Positions 44,156-53,076 of a stretch of 64,000 nt of DNA are shown piece after piece (position 1 is the first letter of the stretch; each line of letters opens with the position of its first letter). Location of the stretch: contig RAYF01000019.1 in assembly GCA_003611745.1 (NCBI GenBank), forward strand, positions 32,735 to 96,734, in the 5' to 3' direction. The notes beneath the pieces are model-generated. The model was not told the DNA's origin. It did not search any database and saw only the letters and a list, made by a program, of their open reading frames with translations. This DNA comes from a bacterium D16-36. GTDB lineage: Bacteria > Bacillota > Clostridia > Lachnospirales > Lachnospiraceae. Position numbers and translations under genes: made by a program.

Positions 44156-45871
44156 TTATCCCATAATATCACTCTTAAGCTTAGCAAGCTTTTCCTTCGC
44201 ATCCGCTGCACTGTCACCCTTCACGCCGAAATAATATTTAATCTTCGGCTCCGTACCGGATGGCCTTACACAGCACCATGCATTATTTTCCAACTCATAA
44301 TAAATAACATTAGAAATCGGCAGCCCCGTTTTTGTCTCCTGTTTCGTCTGCATGTCAGTCACCTTATCCTCTTTATAGTCCCTGACACGAAGAACCTGAA
44401 ATCCCCCAAGCTCTTTTGGCGGATTCTTCCTCTGCTCTGCCATCAGGTTTTCAATCTGCTTTGCACCGTCCATGCCCTTCATCGTCACTGTTGCAAGCCC
44501 TTCCTGATAAAAGCCATATTTCTGGTACATCTCTTCCATTGCATCGCAGAGCGTCTTACCCTGTGTCTTGTAGTAAGCGGCAACCTCGCACAGCATCATT
44601 ACTGCCACACAGGCATCCTTATCCCTCGCATAAGTCCCTGCAAGGCACCCGTAGCTCTCTTCCATGCCAAATACATAATGGTAACTGTTTTCCTGCTCAA
44701 ATATCTTAATCTGTTCCCCGATAAACTTAAATCCTGTTAAGACTTCTATCAAAGCAGCATTATATTCTTTTGCAATTGCCTTTAACATATCTGTCGTCAC
44801 AATCGTCTCTATGATAGCAGGATTTTCCGGCAACTCGCCCTTCGCCGCCTTCTCACGGAGTATATACTCTGCAATCAGCGCGCCGGACATATTTCCGGTA
44901 AAGCTCACATATTCGCCTGTCTTTAAGTCCTTCGCATATACGCCGAGGCGGTCAGCGTCCGGGTCTGTCGCAAGTACAATATCAGCGTCTACTTCCTTTG
45001 CTAGTTTCAGCGCAAGCTCCCATGCCTTGCTGTCCTCAGGATTTGGATAGGCAACTGTCGGGAATGCGCCATCCGGCTCTTCCTGCTCCTTAACAATATA
45101 GACCTGCTCAAATCCAAGCTCCTTCAGGACACGCCTGACCGGGATATTCCCCGTCCCATGGAGAGGGGTGTAGACTATCTTAATATCTTTTGAGACTTTC
45201 CCGATAATATCCGGATGGATGCTCTGCTTCTTTAGTTCCTCCATATATGCGTCATCAACGGAACTGTCAATGATATGGAATAACCCCTTCCCCACAGCCT
45301 CCGTCTCAGGCATTGTCTTAATCATCCCAAAATCTGTGACTTTGGCAACTTCCGCAAGAATATTTTTGTCATGCGGCGGCGTAATCTGCGCACCATCTTC
45401 CCAATATACCTTATAGCCATTGTATTCCCTCGGGTTATGGCTTGCCGTAATAACAATGCCTGCAATGCAGCCTAACCTCCGCACTGCAAAGGACAGCTCC
45501 GGCGTAGGGCGGAGGGAATCAAACAGGTACGACTTAATGCCATTTGCATTCAGGCACAGTGCCGCCTCTTTTGCAAACTCCGGTGACATCCTTCTGGAAT
45601 CATATGCAATCGCAACCCCTTTGTCCTGCCCGTTTTCATGGATGATATAATTCGCCAGCCCCTGTGTCGCCTGACGGACCGTATAAATATTCATGCGGTT
45701 TGTCCCTGCGCCGATAACGCCGCGCAGCCCCCCCGTCCCAAACTCAAGCTGACGGTAAAAACGGTCCTGGATTTCCTCCTCATTTCCCTCTAACGCCTTT
45801 AATTCAGCCCTCGTCTGCTCGTCAAAATACGTATCCGTACACCATGTTTCATACACTTTCTTATAATCCAT
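44156..45871 (-). CDS. Phospho-sugar mutase (phosphoglucomutase/phosphomannomutase)
   Basis: Interconverts hexose 1- and 6-phosphates. The 571 residues have the four-domain alpha-D-phosphohexomutase layout: GTGGLRGVIGAGTNRMN near residue 50, active Ser in TASHNPREYNGYKVYW (about 140), metal loop DPDADRLG (about 305), sugar loop GMEESYG (about 400) and phosphate loop RPSGTEPKIKYYF near the C-terminus. Length fits PgcA-type enzymes of Firmicutes. It lies upstream of the Nudix and GH36 genes on the same strand. Confidence 0.95.
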   Translation of the reverse strand: MDYKKVYETWCTDTYFDEQTRAELKALEGNEEEIQDRFYRQLEFGTGGLRGVIGAGTNRMNIYTVRQATQGLANYIIHENGQDKGVAIAYDSRRMSPEFAKEAALCLNANGIKSYLFDSLRPTPELSFAVRRLGCIAGIVITASHNPREYNGYKVYWEDGAQITPPHDKNILAEVAKVTDFGMIKTMPETEAVGKGLFHIIDSSVDDAYMEELKKQSIHPDIIGKVSKDIKIVYTPLHGTGNIPVRRVLKELGFEQVYIVKEQEEPDGAFPTVAYPNPEDSKAWELALKLAKEVDADIVLATDPDADRLGVYAKDLKTGEYVSFTGNMSGALIAEYILREKAAKGELPENPAIIETIVTTDMLKAIAKEYNAALIEVLTGFKFIGEQIKIFEQENSYHYVFGMEESYGCLAGTYARDKDACVAVMMLCEVAAYYKTQGKTLCDAMEEMYQKYGFYQEGLATVTMKGMDGAKQIENLMAEQRKNPPKELGGFQVLRVRDYKEDKVTDMQTKQETKTGLPISNVIYYELENNAWCCVRPSGTEPKIKYYFGVKGDSAADAKEKLAKLKSDIMG

Positions 45872-45917
45872 CTTTTTTCTCCTCCTAATTTATTATAATT
45901 TAATAAAATACAGTTCC

Positions 45918-46619
45918 CTATTTCCCTTCCGCAAGAATCTCCATAAAAGAGACCGCATTCCCCTCATTCGGCGCCTCGGCCGCAATAGAAACAACAATAC
46001 CCTGCCCTCTCTGCCCCTCTGCCTGATTCCACGGATTTTTTTCTAGCTCCATTCCATAAAAAAGCTCCTCACCCTGCCCCGTCTCATGGTCGTCAAGCGA
46101 TATCTCGTCCGTATCCAGATAGCCGCGTGCCCCTATTAATTTTTCCCTGCAGGCCGCAGGGATATCAGGCACCTGCTCCAGATCCTTAAAAAAACCGTAT
46201 CCAGCCAGCGTCTTAAAATCCTCCTTAGAGGCAACCACCAGATCAACCTGCTTATTCGCAAGATACACCTGCAGCTTATCTAACCCCTGCTGTCCGTCAA
46301 AAAAGGAGTCGTCAATATACACATTTGCATCCTCGTCAATGCCGGCCCTTTCGCGGAGCAGCCTCTCCAGATCTGCCTTGCCCTCCTCTGACCATGCCTG
46401 GTTGTAAACGGCAGCATAAAGGCTGATTACCTCAGGCGGCTTCAAATAATGGTACAGCAGAAGTGCAGCCACACTGATTATTATAACAGCCGCCAAAACA
46501 TACAGCGCATAATACTGAAAAAAATACTGCAGCCTCTTTTTTAAGGGCATGCTCCGTATCTGCGCCCTCTCCGGCTTCCTGTCCTCCTTACTGTAAATAA
46601 GGGAATCTTCCTCTAACAT
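45918..46619 (-). CDS. Membrane-anchored protein, extracytoplasmic domain of unknown role
   Basis: A 233-residue protein from ATG at 46619 (GGAGGAGGGGAG upstream). A charged cytosolic head, one membrane helix at about 38-58 (YVLAAVIIISVAALLLYHYL), and an outside domain of about 170 residues containing VISLYAAVYNQAWSEEGKADLERLL and LDKLQVYLANKQVDLVVASKEDFKTLAGYGFFKDL. The latter wording resembles one lobe of a solute-binding protein. No lipobox. Not assigned to a named family; it may be cell-envelope related. It follows the chemoreceptor gene by 92 bases. Confidence 0.6.
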   Translation of the reverse strand: MLEEDSLIYSKEDRKPERAQIRSMPLKKRLQYFFQYYALYVLAAVIIISVAALLLYHYLKPPEVISLYAAVYNQAWSEEGKADLERLLRERAGIDEDANVYIDDSFFDGQQGLDKLQVYLANKQVDLVVASKEDFKTLAGYGFFKDLEQVPDIPAACREKLIGARGYLDTDEISLDDHETGQGEELFYGMELEKNPWNQAEGQRGQGIVVSIAAEAPNEGNAVSFMEILAEGK

Positions 46620-46711
46620 ATCTCCCCTCCTCCCAATATGCTCCAAATCCCGCGTCCTGCAAAAGCCCTGTCTCCCTGTCTGCTAGAGGGGAGCTGCCGC
46701 AGCAGGATATC

Positions 46712-49191
46712 CTAATCAATCTGGAAAAATTTTAGCTTACTGTCCAGTTCATCAGCAAGGCTGTTCAGCTCCTGCGCTGTGCCTACCAGATTCGAGATTG
46801 TCCCATCAAGCTCGGCCATAGATGCTGTTGTCTCCTCCGCAGCCGCTGCATTTTCCTGCGAAATTGCAGAAAGGCTGATAATAACCTCTTCCACTTTTTT
46901 TCGCGCATCCTCACAAATCCCTGTATTTGCCTTAATCTGCCCGGTCTCCCCGTCAGAATTCTCTATTCCCTTCTCCAGCACATCAAAATGCCCTTTTGTC
47001 TGATGCAGCTTTTCCTGCTGCCTGCCAAGGATTGCCGACACTTCCTCCACAATACTGACAGTAAGCTCCGCCTCACGCACCAGCTCCTCGATAATTCCCT
47101 TAATAATATCGGCAGAGGAGCTTGACTGTGCTGCAAACTGCGATATCTCAGTTGCAACGACAGCAAAACCTTTTCCGGCTTCGCCTGCCCTTGCCGCCTC
47201 AATGCTGGCATTCAGCGACAGAAGGTTTGTCTGGCTCGCAATCGAAGTTATTAACTCTGTCGCCTCCCTAATCTTTTTCACAGAATCGTTTGTCGTATGG
47301 ATCTGCTGCACAACCTGCGAAAATGCATCGTCTGTCTTTCCGTTTGCATCACTGAGTTCACCCATAAAGACAGACGATTCCCTGCTGATTTTCTTCATCT
47401 CGTCCGTCACGCTGCCCAGATAATCTACATTCTTTACAATCTGCCCGAATGTGCTGCCCATTTCCGTAATCTGCGCGGATGCCACCTCAACTTCCTCCGC
47501 CTGTGTCCCCGCGCCGCTTGAAATATCCTCCACCGCTTTGCTGATCTCCGATGAAGTAACGCTGCTGCCCTTCGCCATGCTGTCAAGCTCATCGCCGGAA
47601 TATTTTACCTTCTCCGAAATATTCTGCGCCGTCTGGATAACTCCCGCCAGCTTGCCAAGAAATTCATTGACATATTTCCCAAAAAGTGAAAATTCATCCC
47701 TTCCCGACTCGTCTGCCCTTACCATCAGATCCCCCTCCATCATACCGGAGAGTGTTTTCCTGAAGCGGGTGACACTCCTGTTCATGCTGCGGCTGATGAC
47801 AAACGTATTCGTGCCGATAATGGCCGCACTGGCAATCAATACAACCAAAATAATAAGGAGCAGCCTGCCTTTGGACGCATTTGTCTCTGTATCAATCCGT
47901 TCCCTCACCTCATCCGTATATCCTGTGAGCTGCTTGGACAGCTTATTATTTTCTGTCTTCAGGCTTAACACTTCGTTATCCTTCTCTGCCATCCCGGTAA
48001 ACTGTGACAGTTTCTCCTTTACCTTTCCCTCTATGCTTTCCTTCAGTTTTGCGTCACTGACATATACTTTCAGGTTACTTAGTATTTCCTCAAATGCACT
48101 GTTAATATCCCCCGCCTCTTTAGAAACATCATTTCCCTCTACGACATGTTTACTGTAGGACGAAAAATCAGCATTAATCTTTTCCAAGGCCCCATTAAAA
48201 TCATATTTGTCTGTAAATGCACAAGCAGCAGTCAATTGCCTGCCGCTCCCTGCCCTGATATACAGATCATAAGACACAGAGTCAAAATTTTGTATGTCAT
48301 AATCGCCCACAGGAAGCTTAATAGAGACTTCCTCCCACACATTATTCGCTTTCGTAAAATTTGATGTAACGGCAATGCTTTCCTTTCCCCCGAATTTTGC
48401 AATCCGCATCTTCTTTAATGCATCGCCGTAGGAGCCGGACAGGGATGCCTCGTCCAGAGATGAAAGCTCTACCCTTTTGCGCTCACTGCCCTTGCTGAAT
48501 ACTATGTTATTGACAAACAGATCACCCTTATAATCTACCGCTGTCGCACCAATCCTCGCCAAAAAGCTCTCCCTTTTACCAATATCCGGCACTTCATTTT
48601 TATAAGTAAGCTTATAATACCTCTTTCCACCAACAGTGACTGCTTTCGCCCTGTCAGCAATTTTTATCCATGTCCCGTCAACCCATGACCTGTCATCCTT
48701 AATCTGCGTAAAAATACCGTCAATCTCCGCATCCTGTGACAGAAACTGCTGGTACTCACCATCCTCCTTAGTAAACCCACGTTCACTGCTTAAAGCACGG
48801 ATTTCCTCGTAATTCTTCTTTGCCGCCTTTACCGTATCCGACATAGCAGAAATATCCCCCGAAATACTGCGGCTGCCCCTGCCAAGCGCAGACTCCGTAA
48901 GTTTCTCCATCTTACCAAGGTTGCCTGTAATATTCTCCAGATAGGTATCCTCCAGAAAATACAGATATGAGGTATCAAGACTCTGGTTTTCATACTGGTA
49001 CAGATTAATCCTGTTAATGTCTGTAAGCAGCTCATTGTTACGGCTATTCTTATTCAAAGCACTCATCCCTACATAGCCGAGAACAACAGAAGCCGCAATT
49101 GCAATCCCCCCCCCATAAGCGCAATCTTCCCCTTAATACTCCCCAAAAAAGCCCCCCTGCCTTCCTGATTGAATTTCCGCTCACCTTCCAA
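46712..49191 (-). CDS. Methyl-accepting chemotaxis protein, out of frame at a G9 tract
   Basis: Chemoreceptor with sensor, membrane helix ([20 protein letters not shown]), HAMP, and a methyl-accepting domain with the hairpin tip [28 protein letters not shown]. The long frame reads from 49066 ([14 protein letters not shown]). True translation seems to begin at TTG 49191 (AGGAGG upstream; [20 protein letters not shown]), whose frame leads into helix 1 (KIALMG | [13 protein letters not shown]) but shifts at a run of nine G at 49106-49114. One more G would join both parts into 826 codons. Slipped-strand switching, a recent mutation or a sequencing slip all fit. The sensor part contains a beta-rich block ([20 protein letters not shown]) that could bind carbohydrate. 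CheA/CheW and flagellar genes are not in the window. Confidence 0.85.
49106..49114. repeat. Homopolymer tract C9/G9
   Basis: Nine C on the plus strand (nine G in the coding sense) inside the first membrane helix of the chemoreceptor. The frame before it joins the frame after it only if the run has seven or ten residues. Confidence 0.9.
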
Positions 49192-49308
49192 TTTGTTTCT
49201 CCTCCTTTTAATCATAATTCACCGCATTTTTAACTTAATTTAAGCTTAACATACCTTCTGTTTTTATTCAATATTTAATTTAGGTTAATTTAATTAAATT
49301 CAGTCCCA

Positions 49309-49322
49309 CGGAAATCAATTTT
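49309..49322. repeat. Dispersed CGGAAATCAATTTT motif, copy 2
   Basis: Exact motif in the divergent gap between chemoreceptor and DAHP synthase. The following ATTCAG...CAGGGCATT...AACCTCT stretch is partly repeated at 51740-51785 near the Fic-like gene. Confidence 0.6.
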
Positions 49323-49431
49323 CAGTAATTCAGTCCAGGCAGGGCATTGACGGAAACCTCTTTTTATAATAAAATAAAATACTGTGCAAATAATAACATG
49401 CAGGCATTCCCCTGCAAGAATGGAGAAAAAA

Positions 49432-50463
49432 ATGGGTGTAACATATGTAAAAGAAGTCATGTCGCCAGAACAGCTGCTCTCCGAGTATTCACTGCCGGAG
49501 GGGCATCGGAAATTAAAAATAGAGAGAGATAAAGAAATTGCCGAAGTCTTTACCGGCAAATCAGATAAATTCCTTGTCATTATCGGCCCATGTTCGGCAG
49601 ATAACGAAGATTCCGTATGCGACTATATCAACCGCCTTGTAAAAGTGCAGGAAAAAGTGAAGGATAAGATCATCATTATCCCGCGTATCTATACTAACAA
49701 GCCAAGGACTACCGGCGAGGGTTACAAGGGCATCGTCCACCAGCCGGACCCCGAAAAGGCCCCTGACCTTTTAGAGGGGTTGATTGCCATGCGCAAAATG
49801 CATCTGCGCGCCATCGCAGAAACACACCTTTTTGCGGCAGATGAGATGCTTTACCCGGAAAACTGGCCTTACGTATCCGATATCCTTTCCTATGTCGCTG
49901 TAGGAGCGCGTTCCGTGGAAAATCAGCAGCACCGCCTTACCATCAGCGGCATAGACATCCCGTGCGGCATGAAAAACCCTACCAGCGGAACATTGAGCAT
50001 TATGTTAAACTCCTGCATTGCAGCGCAGGGAAGCCATACATTTATGTACCGCGGCTGGGAAGTAAAAACGGACGGGAACCCTCTGACCCACACGATTCTG
50101 CGCGGCGCAGTCAACAAACATGACCAGTCCCTGCCAAATTACCACTATGAGGATTTACAGCTTTTGTTAGAATTGTACCACCATCTGGACCTGAAAAACC
50201 CAGCCTGCATCATTGATGCAAACCATGCAAATTCCAATAAACGCTATTACGAGCAGCCGCGCATCATTTCCGAGGTGCTCCACAGCCGGAATGTCTCAAA
50301 TGACATCAAAAACCTAGTCAAGGGTGTTATGGTGGAGAGCTATATCGAACCCGGCAACCAGAAAATCAGTGAACATATCTATGGAAAATCCATTACCGAC
50401 CCCTGCCTCGGCTGGGAAGAGAGCGAACGCCTCATTTATGATATAGCTGAAAAGTTATCATAA
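49432..50463 (+). CDS. 3-deoxy-7-phosphoheptulonate (DAHP) synthase, class I
   Basis: First enzyme of aromatic amino-acid synthesis, joining PEP and erythrose 4-phosphate. Start MGVTYVKEVMSPEQLL at 49432 with GGAG upstream; 343 residues, as AroF/G/H. Family motifs: LVIIGPCSADN, IIPRIYTNKPRTT, AETHLFA, VGARSVENQQHR, KNPTSGTLSIMLNSC, and IDANHANSNKRY with metal-binding residues. No ACT or chorismate-mutase fusion is seen. It is a single gene with a strong terminator, so regulation is probably at enzyme level. The exact isozyme name (aroF, aroG or aroH) cannot be assigned. Confidence 0.95.
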   Translation: MGVTYVKEVMSPEQLLSEYSLPEGHRKLKIERDKEIAEVFTGKSDKFLVIIGPCSADNEDSVCDYINRLVKVQEKVKDKIIIIPRIYTNKPRTTGEGYKGIVHQPDPEKAPDLLEGLIAMRKMHLRAIAETHLFAADEMLYPENWPYVSDILSYVAVGARSVENQQHRLTISGIDIPCGMKNPTSGTLSIMLNSCIAAQGSHTFMYRGWEVKTDGNPLTHTILRGAVNKHDQSLPNYHYEDLQLLLELYHHLDLKNPACIIDANHANSNKRYYEQPRIISEVLHSRNVSNDIKNLVKGVMVESYIEPGNQKISEHIYGKSITDPCLGWEESERLIYDIAEKLS

Positions 50464-50474
50464 TCCTGTAATCT

Positions 50475-50511
50475 ATGAGAGTGCTGCCACACTGTGCGGC
50501 AGCACTCTCAT
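50475..50511. terminator. Bidirectional hairpin terminator
   Basis: ATGAGAGTGCTGCC (50475-50488) and GGCAGCACTCTCAT (50498-50511) form a 14-bp stem between convergent DAHP synthase and Fic-like genes; it overlaps the end of the latter. Confidence 0.85.
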
Positions 50512-51617
50512 TTCATAATCTCTTTTACATAGGCATCGTACTGGTACAGGCGATACCTCTGCCTCTTCGATATTTCCGAAACCAGCCCCCGCTTCTCAAA
50601 AATTGCAATCATCTTTGCCGCGGTATTGTACACAATATCAAACTCACCTGCAATATCCTTAATATCAAAAATCGGTACACGCTCCATATACTCTATCATC
50701 CTCACCAGCAGATCACGCTGCTTTTCCCCTGAAACCGCAAGGCATGATTTCTCATGGAGCCGTTCCGCCGCCACGACAAAACGTTTCGTCCGTTCCATCG
50801 CCTCCTCCAGAACCTGCAGATAAAATTCTACCCAGATTTCATACCTGCCTTCCTGCCGCACACCACCCATGCTTGCTTTGCGTTCTGCATCCCTCTCCAG
50901 AAAATAGCGCACTAACGGTATGTAATATCCAACAAAAAGCCCCCTCTCCCGGAGAAAAGCATTTGCCAAGATCCCCGCCCAGAGCAGATTGTCCTCCTCA
51001 TATGGCATAACAGCCAGAAACTGGTAACAGATAAGCGCAGACTGGATCAATGTCTCTGAACGGTTCCTCTCCCCCTCATAGGCAGACAAATCCGACATCA
51101 GCCCAGAGATCATATCAGCCGCCGGCGGCGTGTAGCCGCGCAGCGAAAGCCCGTGAAACCTTGTCATTTCAAAAATCTGGCGCTTCCGGTACGCCACCCT
51201 GCGGTCCCCCATCCGTATATTCCCTCTGATAATGTCGGAACCCATCAAACGCGGCTCTGTATCCAGCAGCCGGAAATATGCCAGCTTTTCACCGAGAAGC
51301 CTGTCCGGTTCCTTCCCATACACTTCTGCCGCAGACATGGAAATCCCCTTCTCCGCAAAACAGGCAGCCAGTTCCCTCTTATACGCCTGCAGATTCTTAA
51401 CTTCCATCTGCCGCTCCCCAGCAGCAGTGCCGGAAAGGAAACCACACTGGTAATATATCTTTTTGATAAACAGGTTCATCCGCTCCGAAACCTCGAACAC
51501 GTCTGCACTGTCCATTCCCGTCAGCGCATTCGGATGATATACATTAAAATACTGTTTCTGTTCTCCCTTCCCCTCATCTTCCCGTACATCATAGCTTCCT
51601 GCTCTATTGCCCTCCAT
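50508..51617 (-). CDS. Fic-fold protein with degenerate active site and C-terminal HTH
   Basis: A 369-residue protein from ATG at 51617 (AAGGAG upstream). The layout follows Fic proteins with an N-terminal helical part, a central Fic-like core (residues about 110-240; HGLSLRGYTPPAADMISGLMSDL and SETLIQSALICYQFLAVMPY) and a C-terminal winged helix (IFDIKDIAGEFDIVYNTAAKMIAIFEKRGLVSEI). The active loop HPFxDGNGR reads MPYEEDNLL (204-212): the catalytic His, the Gly and the Arg are gone, only Pro and Asn remain. AMPylation is therefore not expected. The winged helix and intact frame suggest a regulatory use. A Rpn-type nuclease gene lies upstream. Confidence 0.75.
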   Translation of the reverse strand: MEGNRAGSYDVREDEGKGEQKQYFNVYHPNALTGMDSADVFEVSERMNLFIKKIYYQCGFLSGTAAGERQMEVKNLQAYKRELAACFAEKGISMSAAEVYGKEPDRLLGEKLAYFRLLDTEPRLMGSDIIRGNIRMGDRRVAYRKRQIFEMTRFHGLSLRGYTPPAADMISGLMSDLSAYEGERNRSETLIQSALICYQFLAVMPYEEDNLLWAGILANAFLRERGLFVGYYIPLVRYFLERDAERKASMGGVRQEGRYEIWVEFYLQVLEEAMERTKRFVVAAERLHEKSCLAVSGEKQRDLLVRMIEYMERVPIFDIKDIAGEFDIVYNTAAKMIAIFEKRGLVSEISKRQRYRLYQYDAYVKEIMK

Positions 51618-51807
51618 GCTGTATCTCCTTCTAAATCCTCCTGCCAGCCATATATTACCCAGACTGCCAGATTTCACAAACTCTGCCTGTATCCTGCGCA
51701 AAACCTTGCGGAACCGAACTTCCAAAGTAACAGCTTCCTTAGTTAAAATTATAATTCAGCCAGGGCATTTGGGCAACCTCTATTTTTTACTTTCCATGGA
51801 AGCCAAT

Positions 51808-51845
51808 TAGAGCGTGTTTGAAAATTCATTCTCAAACACGCTCTA
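51808..51845. repeat. 38-nt palindromic repeat, copy 2
   Basis: Identical to 22386-22423 over all 38 bases: 14-bp arms TAGAGCGTGTTTGA / TCAAACACGCTCTA and a 10-base loop. It lies between the Fic-like gene start and the Rpn-type gene end; the rest of 51618-51900 shows no gene. Confidence 0.85.
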
Positions 51846-51900
51846 GCATATATCATTGTTGCCCCACCTGTTGCTACTTGTCAAGAACGTATTTATCATA

Positions 51901-51940
51901 AAAGGCGCATGGTTTACAATTTACTGTTCCATGCGCCTTT
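51901..51940 (-). terminator. Terminator of Rpn-type nuclease gene
   Basis: AAAGGCGCATGG (51901-51912) pairs with CCATGCGCCTTT (51929-51940); on the minus strand it is followed by TTTTATGAT. Confidence 0.75.
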
Positions 51941-51965
51941 ACGCTGTTGTTTTAATATTTCTTGA

Positions 51966-52772
51966 TTATGCCATCTGCATTATCTGTTTTTTTAATTCCT
52001 CAATTATATCAAGAGGTAATTCGGTATAATCAGCTATATCTTCCAGTGGCATCTTTCCTGCCTGAATCATACGCATAGCTGTCTTTTTTACACCTTTTAA
52101 CTCAGCTTCATTCCTCATATCTTCCATGATTTTACACATAGCCGCCACTCCTTTCTCATCTTCTTTGAAATATCTTGCCCGTTTCGCAAGTGCTTCATAA
52201 TTCATATCGTTCGGATTAGTACATGAAAAATCATGCATCAACTTTCCGATTTCATCATCGCCCCTATATTTACCATTCACGTATACGATATGCGAACCGT
52301 CACCAAACAATTCCTTTCCCTCGTCGATTTCCACATACCGTTGTATGTGATATACAGCTTTATTTTTTCCCATAACGTCATTTTCTGTAATAAAAATAAC
52401 ATAGCTGTCAGGCATTATATCTGTATCTTCTCCTGCTCTTAATATATGTGCGTCCAAAAGACTACTGTTATGTCTTGCCCTCTTTGCACCTGCTCCTGCG
52501 TCTTTTCTCTGAATTTCTATATCATATTCTTTAGTGGTACTATCAACCGCTCGAACGTCTAAAATCGCAGAACGTCCCTTCAAATTCTTCATTACTTCCT
52601 GTGTTCTGATTGACGTAACTTTTATATCCGTACGCTGTAAAACAATTTGAAGTATCAATTCCACGCCCTCATAGTTATCTTCAAGGCAGACCGTCATAAA
52701 ATCATCGTCCATATATCTAAATGATTTTATTTTTTCCAAATCTTGTTGATGTTCCTGCTCCTTTATATCCAA
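51966..52772 (-). CDS. Rpn/PD-(D/E)XK transposase-like nuclease
   Basis: A 268-residue protein of the PDDEXK_2 (Rpn, recombination-promoting nuclease) family. The core reads SAILDVRAVDSTTKEYDIEIQRKD: the Asp in LDVRA and the Glu-x-Gln in IEIQ are the expected metal-binding positions. The N-terminal FRYMDDDFMTVCLEDNYEGVELILQIVL and the C-terminal helical tail (MRMIQAGKMPLEDIADYTELPLDIIEELK) are standard for the family in gut Clostridia, where many copies occur per genome. Its true function is unclear. It is a single gene with its own terminator, AT-rich, likely mobile in origin. Confidence 0.85.
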   Translation of the reverse strand: MDIKEQEHQQDLEKIKSFRYMDDDFMTVCLEDNYEGVELILQIVLQRTDIKVTSIRTQEVMKNLKGRSAILDVRAVDSTTKEYDIEIQRKDAGAGAKRARHNSSLLDAHILRAGEDTDIMPDSYVIFITENDVMGKNKAVYHIQRYVEIDEGKELFGDGSHIVYVNGKYRGDDEIGKLMHDFSCTNPNDMNYEALAKRARYFKEDEKGVAAMCKIMEDMRNEAELKGVKKTAMRMIQAGKMPLEDIADYTELPLDIIEELKKQIMQMA

Positions 52773-52997
52773 AATATCACCTCACAACCTTTTACGCAAC
52801 AGAAACCAATACATAAAGTTCTCCTGCCACACTCCAATTATACAAAAAAACTTCTGTCTTTACAATAAAATCCACATTAAATTTCTTCCTCCCTCCGTTT
52901 CGTTTTGCTCTGTTACTGATTCTGCTATCGACTTTAATGAAAAACTTTCCTCTTTCAGCAATCCCACCGACAATGAAAAGTTTCCTGTATCACAAAA

Positions 52998-53030
52998 GGG
53001 CTGCACACTAACTGATTAGTGCGACAGCCC
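52998..53030 (-). terminator. Terminator of hemerythrin-receiver gene
   Basis: GGGCTGCACACTAA (52998-53011) pairs with TTAGTGCGACAGCCC (53016-53030), one base bulged. It follows the gene that ends at 53077. The rest of 52773-53076 shows nothing. Confidence 0.7.
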
Positions 53031-53076
53031 CGTAATTTAGCTGTTTATTCTCCCAAAATATCTCTTCCCAGCCTGC

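Noticed and set aside
46712..49066. Chemoreceptor translated only from the internal ATG at 49066
   Set aside because: That start has no good ribosome site and would leave the sensor without its first membrane helix; the TTG at 49191 with AGGAGG is far better.
49347..49370. TTGACG and TATAAT as a DAHP synthase promoter
   Set aside because: The spacer is only 12 bases, too short for sigma-A.
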